Shown here one piece after another: positions 5,494 to 11,027 of a stretch of 11,027 nucleotides of DNA (positions are counted from its first letter, which is position 1; each line of letters opens with the position of its first letter). The notes under the pieces were generated by a model. The model was not told the DNA's origin. It saw only the letters and a list, made by a program, of their open reading frames with translations, and made no database searches. A program made the translations under genes and the position numbers. The DNA comes from JBCDBW01 sp039182965 (GTDB taxonomy: Bacteria > Verrucomicrobiota > Verrucomicrobiia > Verrucomicrobiales > DEV007). The stretch is taken from assembly GCA_039182965.1 (NCBI GenBank), contig JBCDBW010000132.1, positions 1 through 11,027 of the forward strand, read 5' to 3'.

Positions 5494-6598
5494 GTACTTC
5501 CTCGTCCCCACCCACTCCCACAACACCCTCGTCCAAACCGCCTACGAACAACGCGGCTTCTCAAATTCTGAAGCCGCCGCCGCCGCCCAGTTCGCCGCCC
5601 TAGCCGCCACCCATGGCATCCGCACTCACAACGCCCTCAAAGCCCTCCACCTCGACGACCTCTTCGGTTCCAAGTCCAACCCCAAGGGTTGCATCCCGGG
5701 AGCGGAAGTGGAAAAGATAGAATCCAAGTTTCAAGCATCCGAAGTCTGGAACGCCAACCGCAAGCTCGGCCAATCCATCGCCTTCGATGCCATCAATCGC
5801 TGTATCGAACTCGCCGACCAGTTCGGCATCGCTCAGGTCGCCGTCGATAACGCCTTCCACTACCTCTGGGGCGGCGGCTACGTCATGGACGCCGCAAAAC
5901 GCGGCTATATCGCCTACACCAACTGCACCTCCTCCCTCGCCGAAGTCGTCCCCTTCACCGGAAAATTTCCCACCCTCGGCACCAACCCCCACTCCTGGGG
6001 CTTCCCCACCACCGACGCCCTCGGCTTGCCCATCGTTATCGATTGGGCCACTTCCGTCACCGCAATGGGACGCGTGCAACAACTCAAACGCGAAGGCCAA
6101 TCCCTCCCCCCAAACGCCGCCGTCGACAAAGACGGCAACCCCACGACCGACCCCAACAAAGTCGCCGCTCTTCTCCCCTTCGGCGCCCACAAAGGCTACG
6201 GCCTCGCCCTCATCAACGAGCTCGTCGCCGCCCTCATCGGCGGCTCCCTCCCCACCATCCGCTCACGCCCCGACCAAGCGCCCGCCGACGAAAAGCTAAC
6301 CTCCTCATTCTACTTCAAAGTCATCCACCCGGATGCCCTCTCCAGCGGCGCCTTCGCCCAAGGCCGCTCCCAATCAGAAAATGTGAAAGCCGTTATCGAC
6401 GACATCCTCGGCCACGGAAACGAATCCTGCCTCCTCCCCGGCCAACCCGAAGCCGATTTCGCCAAACTCACCGCCCAAGCCGGCGCTGGCCTCCTCTTCA
6501 CCGAAGCGGAGATTGTCGAATTCAACGAACTCGCCAAGCAATGCCAGCTAACACCGTGGGAAGTTGCCACTCTCCCCACCATCGATCCTTCCACCTAA
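5492..6598 (+). CDS. Ldh/MDH2-family (malate/L-lactate dehydrogenase type) oxidoreductase
   Basis: An NAD(P)H-dependent 2-keto-acid/2-hydroxy-acid oxidoreductase of the LDH2/MDH2 family (PF02615), which includes ureidoglycolate, sulfolactate, 2,3-diketogulonate and malate dehydrogenases. The 368-residue length is typical. Family landmarks are GIRTHN (residues 42-47, where most members read SHG; H46 is kept), NAFHYLWGGGY (from N120, H123 for the usual NSNH), LGTNP, IDWATS and GAHKGYGL (231-238). These all fit the fold, but several usually invariant residues differ, so this is a divergent subfamily. The ATG at 5492 lies in the AACGAAT tandem repeat without a Shine-Dalgarno. The neighbouring D-2-hydroxyacid dehydrogenase suggests a shared keto-acid intermediate. 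The substrate is unknown. Confidence 0.88.
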   Translation: MYFLVPTHSHNTLVQTAYEQRGFSNSEAAAAAQFAALAATHGIRTHNALKALHLDDLFGSKSNPKGCIPGAEVEKIESKFQASEVWNANRKLGQSIAFDAINRCIELADQFGIAQVAVDNAFHYLWGGGYVMDAAKRGYIAYTNCTSSLAEVVPFTGKFPTLGTNPHSWGFPTTDALGLPIVIDWATSVTAMGRVQQLKREGQSLPPNAAVDKDGNPTTDPNKVAALLPFGAHKGYGLALINELVAALIGGSLPTIRSRPDQAPADEKLTSSFYFKVIHPDALSSGAFAQGRSQSENVKAVIDDILGHGNESCLLPGQPEADFAKLTAQAGAGLLFTEAEIVEFNELAKQCQLTPWEVATLPTIDPST

Positions 6599-6757
6599 CC
6601 ATTTGCGTTCCTTCGCTTGACCATGTTCCGATCTAACTGCAAGTTCATGGCGTCGTAATGTCTTGGTCCTCGTCGATCCCGGACGGCGACCCTCCATAGG
6701 CCAAACGAAGGGCCCGCAAGAGAAGACGTATACACGCAAAACGAGCCAGAAAAAGAC
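6599..6757. other. Non-coding stretch between the Ldh-family gene and the small membrane protein
   Basis: No convincing terminator is seen after the Ldh-family stop. A TTGACC word at 6617 resembles a -35 box, but no good -10 follows at 16-18 bases. A tiny ORF at 6623-6658 (MFRSNCKFMAS) overlaps an ATG at 6658 as TAATG; that second frame closes at TAG 6697. From 6700 the same frame becomes strongly basic and leads into the membrane protein below. Confidence 0.4.
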
Positions 6758-6759
6758 AG

Positions 6760-6927
6760 TTGATCGTGCTGATCATTTCCATCGCCACCATCCTGTTCCT
6801 CCTTTGGACCCTCTTCCTGCGCCATCGCACCGTCAGTGCTTTTCCCTTCGATCGCGCTTCTCTACTAGGAGGCTCCGATATTCAGATCAGCACTGAATCT
6901 GCCGCACCCCTCCCACTACGCTGCTGA
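6760..6927 (+). CDS. Small single-pass membrane protein, start uncertain (possible amber-interrupted gene)
   Basis: The frame ending at TGA 6925-6927 encodes a clear membrane helix (LIVLIISIATILFLLWTLFL) followed by RHR and a short tail ending in PLPLRC. Upstream in the same frame, 6700-6759 encodes a very basic stretch (KRRARKRRRIHAKRARKRQ). That is what one expects on the cytosolic side of such a helix and it looks coding. However, that stretch has no ATG, GTG or TTG. The first usable starts are TTG 6760 or GTG 6766, and an ATG at 6658 in frame is cut off by TAG 6697-6699. Either translation starts at TTG (55 residues), or the gene was about 89 residues and is broken by an amber codon. It ends 13 bp before the TPR gene. 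Function unknown. Confidence 0.5.
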   Translation: MIVLIISIATILFLLWTLFLRHRTVSAFPFDRASLLGGSDIQISTESAAPLPLRC

Positions 6928-6940
6928 CCCGAAGCTTCCC

Positions 6941-8896
6941 ATGAGATCTAAACGTCGCCAACCATGGTCTAATCCCGACGCGCAACGCCTCGCCTCCAGC
7001 TCGCAAAGAAAACGGAGGAGCCGCCGCTTCGGTATACTCCTCTTTCTCACCTTCGTCGTCCTCTCCGCTGTCGGCGTCGGACTCGTCCATTGGCAAAAGG
7101 AATCCATCGCTTCACACGTCCATACCTTTCAAGCGAACCGCCTCGCTTCACAAGCCAGAGCCGCCATCGAAAAAGGCGATGTCCGAATGGCCATCCAAAA
7201 GATCTTCGCCGCCCTCAAAAAGAACCCCAAAGACCCCGATACACTCCGCACGGCCATCTCCCTGCGAGACAACTACGCACCCGCACACGCAATATCACTC
7301 CTCCAACTACTGAAAGACCTCGACTTCGCTACGATCGACGAAGAAATCGTCCTTCTGGAACTCCTTGTCGAAGAAGAGCAATTTTCTGAAGCCAGCGCCC
7401 TGGCAGACTCCCTTCTCGTCGTATACCCCGATCATATCCAAATCCTTACCCTCTCGGGATCGATCCATCTCTCGCTCAACAATCGTGACGCCGCTCTCGC
7501 CGTCCTCCGAAAAGCCGAAAAACTCGATCCCGAGAATGCTGGAGTCCAGATAAACCTCTCCCGCGCTCACCTCGAGAGCCCCCTTCCCGATGTTCGCCAA
7601 CTTGCATGGCAATCGCTCTTCAGAATCGCACGAGCTGACTCTGACGGACCTGATAGTCTCGAGGCTCTCAATATGATCTTCGATAATCGCGATCGACTTG
7701 CCATTGCTCTCGACCAAAACTTCGTCCACTTCAAAACTCACCCGCTCCGCCCTGCTAATAGCGATCCCACAATCGAGCTTCTCGCCTGGGAGTTCGATCT
7801 CGTTCAGAACGACAATCCTCAATCCAAAGAAAAGATAGCTCGTCGCGCCCTCGACGCCTGGTCCGAAGCCGAACTTGAACTGGCGGAACTCGATCGCCGC
7901 CGCGAATGGCTGATCTCGAACGGGGTTGCCGCTACTGTCGCCGCATTCCTCATCGAAAACCCGCCCGAACCAGTTCCTCAGCTCATCGGTTCCACGCTCA
8001 GCGCTTTTGTCGCCGTATCCGATTTCGAAAGCGCGGAATCATTCCTCCGTCGCCTCAGCGAATCGGGCCATCAAGCCCTTGCAACCGCCGGTCGCGCCAC
8101 GATCGCAGATTCACGCAACGATGACCCTGATACCGTGGAGACGCTCTTTGAACGCAGCATTCGCTTCGCCTCGCGGGAAGACTCTCCCGAAACGCTCCTC
8201 CGCATCGGCACCGCTGCCACAAATCTCCAACACCTAAACGTTGCCCGCCAAGCCTTCGAACTCGCCATCGTGAAAGCACCCTTTCTCGCCCATCGCTCCC
8301 TGGCCGACATCGCCGCTCGGGTTGGAGATCGTGACGCCCTCCTGACCCATCTCGAAGCTCTCTCCGATCTCAATCCCGAGAACCAAGAACTCGTCCTCCA
8401 AACGGCTCTGCTCCAACTCTTTCTCGGAATTCACCTCGACCAAGCAGAAGCGGCGGCCGCTCGGCTTCTTGCTGCTCGCCCCAATGACGACAGAATTCGC
8501 CTTCTCAACGCCTTCGTCCATTTCGTGTTTGAACGAAACGACAAGGCGCTCTCGATCGCTAGCCAGATTGACCCCGAAAAACTTTCCCATAATCTTCGCG
8601 TCCCACTCGTCGCCATCTTTGCCACCGCAGAGGACCAAGCGCTTGCTGACAAAGTCGCATTGGTCATCGAAGGCGATACCCTCCATCCCGAGGAACGAGC
8701 GCTCCTGACAAGACATATAAAGCCGGATGCATCAGAGGCAAAGATACCTTCGCCGACCGCAGCCCCAGTATCCGATACCACAAATCTCCCCTTCTTTGGC
8801 CCCCAACGACAAGTCATCCTGACAATTCCTCGCGGCCGGGTCGACACTTCCCAGCAATCCGCGTCGCCCGATTCCTCGCTGCCACCATCCGAATAA
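6941..8896 (+). CDS. Membrane-anchored tetratricopeptide-repeat protein
   Basis: A 651-residue protein with a basic N-terminus (RKRRSRR at 23-29), one membrane helix at about 30-50 and a long helical remainder, so the bulk probably faces the periplasm. TPR-like helical pairs are visible at about residues 70-105, 153-205 (with LRKAEKLDPENAG), 420-450 (RQAFELAIVKAPF) and 463-500 (LEALSDLNPENQ). The last 60 residues are Pro/Ser/Thr-rich and probably disordered. Such proteins are scaffolds for protein complexes; no partner or enzyme domain is evident. The base composition is lower in GC and less C-biased at third positions than in flanking genes. ATG 6941 follows the small membrane protein by 13 bp. 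It is probably co-transcribed with that protein and possibly with the sugar kinase 44 bp downstream. Confidence 0.85.
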   Translation: MRSKRRQPWSNPDAQRLASSSQRKRRSRRFGILLFLTFVVLSAVGVGLVHWQKESIASHVHTFQANRLASQARAAIEKGDVRMAIQKIFAALKKNPKDPDTLRTAISLRDNYAPAHAISLLQLLKDLDFATIDEEIVLLELLVEEEQFSEASALADSLLVVYPDHIQILTLSGSIHLSLNNRDAALAVLRKAEKLDPENAGVQINLSRAHLESPLPDVRQLAWQSLFRIARADSDGPDSLEALNMIFDNRDRLAIALDQNFVHFKTHPLRPANSDPTIELLAWEFDLVQNDNPQSKEKIARRALDAWSEAELELAELDRRREWLISNGVAATVAAFLIENPPEPVPQLIGSTLSAFVAVSDFESAESFLRRLSESGHQALATAGRATIADSRNDDPDTVETLFERSIRFASREDSPETLLRIGTAATNLQHLNVARQAFELAIVKAPFLAHRSLADIAARVGDRDALLTHLEALSDLNPENQELVLQTALLQLFLGIHLDQAEAAAARLLAARPNDDRIRLLNAFVHFVFERNDKALSIASQIDPEKLSHNLRVPLVAIFATAEDQALADKVALVIEGDTLHPEERALLTRHIKPDASEAKIPSPTAAPVSDTTNLPFFGPQRQVILTIPRGRVDTSQQSASPDSSLPPSE

Positions 8897-8940
8897 ATCT
8901 GTCCTTTACCCACGCGTGTATTCAGTAAGACATTATCCCC

Positions 8941-10038
8941 ATGTCACTGACCATCCGCCCCGCTTCCGACACCCACTTCGACCTCATCTCTCTCGGAGAA
9001 ATCATGCTCCGCCTCGACCCCGGAGAAGGCCGCGTTCGCACCGCCCGATCCTTCCGCGCCTGGGAAGGCGGCGGTGAATACAACGTCGCCCGAGGCCTCC
9101 GTCGCTGCTTCAATCTCCGCACCGCCGTGGTCACCGCTTTCGCCGATAACGAAGTCGGTCGCCTCATCGAAGACTTCATCCTCCACGGCGGAGTCGATAC
9201 CCGCTTCATCCAGTGGCGCGACTACGATGGCATCGGCCGCAACGTCCGCAATGGCCTCAATTTCACCGAACGCGGCCACGGCATCCGCGCCGCAAAAGGG
9301 ACCTCCGATCGCGCCAACACCGCCGCTTCCCAACTCAAACCCGGCGACATCGATTGGGACAACGTCTTTGGCACCCTAGGAAGCCGTTGGTTCCACACCG
9401 GCGGCATCTTCGCCGCCCTCTCCGAATCCGCAGCCGAACTCACCATCGAAGCCTGCCAGGCCGCGCAAAAACACGGCACGATCGTCTCCTACGACCTCAA
9501 CTACCGCCCCTCCCTCTGGAAAGCTATCGGCGGCCAAGACAAAGCCCAACAGGTAAACAAAGAAATCGCCAAATACGTCGATGTCATGATCGGCAACGAA
9601 GAAGACTTCACCGCCTGCCTCGGCTTCGAAGTCGAAGGCGTCGATGAACACGTTAAGGGCATCGATGTCGAGAACTTCGAAAAAATGATCGATCAAGCGG
9701 TGGTCGCCTACCCCAACTTCAAAGCCACCGCCACCACCCTCCGCGAAGTCCACACCGCCACCGATAACGACTGGGGCGCCATCTGCTGGCACGACGGCAT
9801 CTTCTACCGCGCCATCCAGCGCGATCACCTCGAGATCCTCGACCGCGTCGGCGGCGGCGATTCCTTCGCCTCCGGCCTCATCTACGGCTTCCTCAAACAC
9901 AACGACCCCGAACAAGCGGTCAACTACGGGGCCGCCCACGGCGCCCTCGCGATGACCACCCCGGGCGATACTTCCATGGCTACCCTCGCCGAAGTGGAAA
10001 AACTAATCGCCGGCGCCTCCGCCCGAGTCGACCGCTGA
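8941..10038 (+). CDS. kdgK: PfkB-family sugar kinase, 2-keto-3-deoxygluconate kinase-like
   Basis: An ATP-dependent ribokinase/PfkB-type kinase of 365 residues, probably phosphorylating 2-keto-3-deoxygluconate (KDG) in hexuronate or Entner-Doudoroff-type breakdown. Landmarks are the N-terminal GEIMLRL (19-25), the substrate loop EGGGEYNVA (42-50), DLNYRPSLW (185-193), GNEEDF (218-223) and the C-terminal PfkB signature DRVGGGDSF (from D301), with D307 as catalytic base. The G-rich site reads GGGD instead of the usual GAGD. It is longer than typical KdgK (about 310 residues) because of inserts around 100-130 and 225-265, and resembles the long type I recall from Planctomycetes and Verrucomicrobia. 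The ATG at 8941 has no Shine-Dalgarno. Nine bases separate it from the next gene, so they form an operon. KDG specificity is inferred. Confidence 0.85.
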   Translation: MSLTIRPASDTHFDLISLGEIMLRLDPGEGRVRTARSFRAWEGGGEYNVARGLRRCFNLRTAVVTAFADNEVGRLIEDFILHGGVDTRFIQWRDYDGIGRNVRNGLNFTERGHGIRAAKGTSDRANTAASQLKPGDIDWDNVFGTLGSRWFHTGGIFAALSESAAELTIEACQAAQKHGTIVSYDLNYRPSLWKAIGGQDKAQQVNKEIAKYVDVMIGNEEDFTACLGFEVEGVDEHVKGIDVENFEKMIDQAVVAYPNFKATATTLREVHTATDNDWGAICWHDGIFYRAIQRDHLEILDRVGGGDSFASGLIYGFLKHNDPEQAVNYGAAHGALAMTTPGDTSMATLAEVEKLIAGASARVDR

Positions 10039-10047
10039 TCGCCCACG

Positions 10048-11027
10048 ATGCCCAACACTTCCTCCCCGCCTAAACTCCTCCTCATCGGCTGGGACGCCGC
10101 CGATTGGCGCATGATCCATCCCCTCATCGATGAGGGAAAAATGCCGTACCTCGCCCGCCTCATCGAAGAAGGCACCTCCGGCAATCTCGCCACCCTCCAG
10201 CCCGTCCTCAGCCCCATGCTCTGGACTTCCATCGGCACCGGAAAACGCCCCTACAAACACGGCGTCCACGGCTTCTCCGAACCCGACCCCGTCACCGGCG
10301 CCATCCGACCCGTCACCAACCTCTCCCGTAAAACCAAAGCCGTCTGGAATATCCTCAACCAGGAAAACCTCAATTCCCTCGTCGTCGGCTGGTGGCCCTC
10401 CCACCCCGCCGAACCCCTCACCAAAGGCGTCATGGTCTCCAATCATTACCAACGCGCCACCGGCAAATCTTTCGACGACTGGAAAATGCAACCCGGCTGC
10501 ATCCACCCGGAACGCCTCGAGTCCGTCCTCAGGGAAATCCGCTTCCACCCCACCGAAGCCGATCAGGAACTGCTCTTCACCTTCCTCCCCGCCCTCCAAG
10601 CCATGGACCAGGAAGGCCTCGACAAAGTCCACAAAGACCCCCGCCTCAAATCCCTCATGAAGGTGATCGCCGACGCCACCACCGTTCACAGCGCCGCCAC
10701 CGCCCTCATGCAAAACGAACCCTGGGATTTCGCCGCCGTCTATTACGACGCCATCGATCACTTCGGGCATGGCTTCATGAAATACCATCCCCCACGCCGC
10801 GAGTGGATTCCCGAAGAAGACTTCGCCGTCTGGAAGGACGTGATGGAAAGCGGATACCGCTATCACGACCTCATGCTCGGCACCCTCCTCCACCTCGCCG
10901 GCGACGACACCACGGTCGTGCTCATGTCCGATCACGGCTTTCACCCGGACCACATGCGCCCGCGCTCAATCCCCCACGAACCCGCCGGCCCCGCCGCCGA
11001 ACACCGTCAGTTCGGCATCCTCGCCGC
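10048..11027 (+). CDS. Alkaline-phosphatase-superfamily phosphodiesterase (3' truncated by window end)
   Basis: The frame runs open from ATG 10048 to the window edge, giving 326 residues. It matches type I phosphodiesterase/nucleotide pyrophosphatase (PF01663) proteins: two-metal hydrolases of phosphate mono- or diesters. Metal and catalytic residues are visible: D16 in IGWDAADW, nucleophile T60 in MLWTSIGTGKRPYKHG, D237 and H241 in DAIDHFGHG, D295-H296 in MSDHGF, and H319 in AEHRQFG. The catalytic core is therefore nearly complete. No signal peptide is seen, so a cytosolic location is likely. It starts 9 bp after the sugar kinase stop, hence the same operon. Its substrate and any C-terminal domain, such as the TPR repeats I recall on some relatives, lie outside the window. 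Confidence 0.88.
   Translation, partial: MPNTSSPPKLLLIGWDAADWRMIHPLIDEGKMPYLARLIEEGTSGNLATLQPVLSPMLWTSIGTGKRPYKHGVHGFSEPDPVTGAIRPVTNLSRKTKAVWNILNQENLNSLVVGWWPSHPAEPLTKGVMVSNHYQRATGKSFDDWKMQPGCIHPERLESVLREIRFHPTEADQELLFTFLPALQAMDQEGLDKVHKDPRLKSLMKVIADATTVHSAATALMQNEPWDFAAVYYDAIDHFGHGFMKYHPPRREWIPEEDFAVWKDVMESGYRYHDLMLGTLLHLAGDDTTVVLMSDHGFHPDHMRPRSIPHEPAGPAAEHRQFGILA

Noticed and set aside
6043..6636. 197-codon Arg/Pro-rich + strand frame inside the Ldh-family gene
   Set aside because: Out-of-frame reading of a gene with clear family motifs; low-complexity composition.
6617..6645. TTGACC as a -35 promoter element after the Ldh-family gene
   Set aside because: No acceptable -10 hexamer lies 16-18 bases downstream (CAAGTT is poor), so a sigma70 promoter is not supported.
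6623..6658. Eleven-codon ORF overlapping the next ATG as TAATG, as a leader peptide
   Set aside because: No ribosome binding site, no attenuator-like hairpins after it, and no runs of a regulatory amino acid.
6663..6896. 77-codon + strand frame upstream of the TPR gene
   Set aside because: It reads the region one frame away from the membrane-helix frame and gives a His/Pro-rich sequence with no feature; the frame ending at 6927 is more credible.
8925..8940. CATTAT before the sugar kinase as a -10 box
   Set aside because: It ends only four bases before the ATG, too close for a normal transcript start, and no -35 is visible.
10003..10953. Long minus-strand open frame (316 codons) rich in Gly, Val, Glu and Asp
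   Set aside because: It is the antisense shadow of the phosphodiesterase and the end of the sugar kinase gene, which carry clear catalytic motifs; its Gly/Val/Glu/Asp-rich composition is typical of an antisense frame in C-rich coding DNA.

Overview
The window looks like a GC-rich bacterial chromosome segment, most likely from the Verrucomicrobiota (Opitutae-like). I infer this from the protein styles, above all the long PfkB sugar kinase and the 85-residue HTH protein, and from the near absence of Shine-Dalgarno motifs. I ran no database search, so the taxonomy is an inference. There are no rRNA or tRNA genes, no CRISPR array and no recognisable transposase. The + strand is strikingly C-rich whichever strand encodes the gene.

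Layout. Bases 1-64 hold the last codons of an unidentified + strand gene. Next comes ndk (158-589) with an intrinsic terminator at 673-700. Bases 831-4208 are all minus strand. In transcription order they hold a small HTH-like protein (4208-3951), a GTG-started FAD-dependent oxidoreductase of the DAO/MnmC-oxidase type (3849-2767), an MnmM (YtqB)-type tRNA wobble-uridine methyltransferase (2610-2023), a doubtful 83-codon ORF, and a BASS/bile-acid:sodium symporter family transporter (1778-852). From 4295 to the right edge everything is on the + strand: a D-2-hydroxyacid dehydrogenase, a broken four-helix-bundle (S23-like) gene remnant, an Ldh/MDH2-family dehydrogenase, a small membrane protein with a start-codon problem, a membrane-anchored TPR protein, a PfkB sugar kinase (KdgK-like), and an alkaline-phosphatase-superfamily phosphodiesterase cut by the window end.

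How the genes may work together. The FAD oxidoreductase and MnmM-type methyltransferase plausibly form a two-step tRNA U34 module. The oxidase would convert cmnm5(s2)U to nm5(s2)U and MnmM would methylate it to mnm5(s2)U. This would be a split, mix-and-match version of bifunctional MnmC. The D-2-hydroxyacid and Ldh-type dehydrogenases belong to families that often act on opposite stereoisomers of 2-hydroxy acids, so they could interconvert a D- and an L-hydroxyacid through the 2-keto acid. The 2-keto-3-deoxygluconate-kinase-like enzyme downstream also fits sugar-acid catabolism. The small membrane protein and the TPR protein are 13 bp apart and probably co-transcribed.

Non-coding structure worth attention: a 36-bp two-hairpin repeat sits exactly at the 3' ends of two minus-strand genes. 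Several + strand starts are preceded by 7-bp-periodic tracts, the clearest being five AATT words at exact 7-bp spacing before the D-2-hydroxyacid dehydrogenase. A tandem AACGAAT pair runs into the Ldh start, exactly where the four-helix-bundle homology is broken off.
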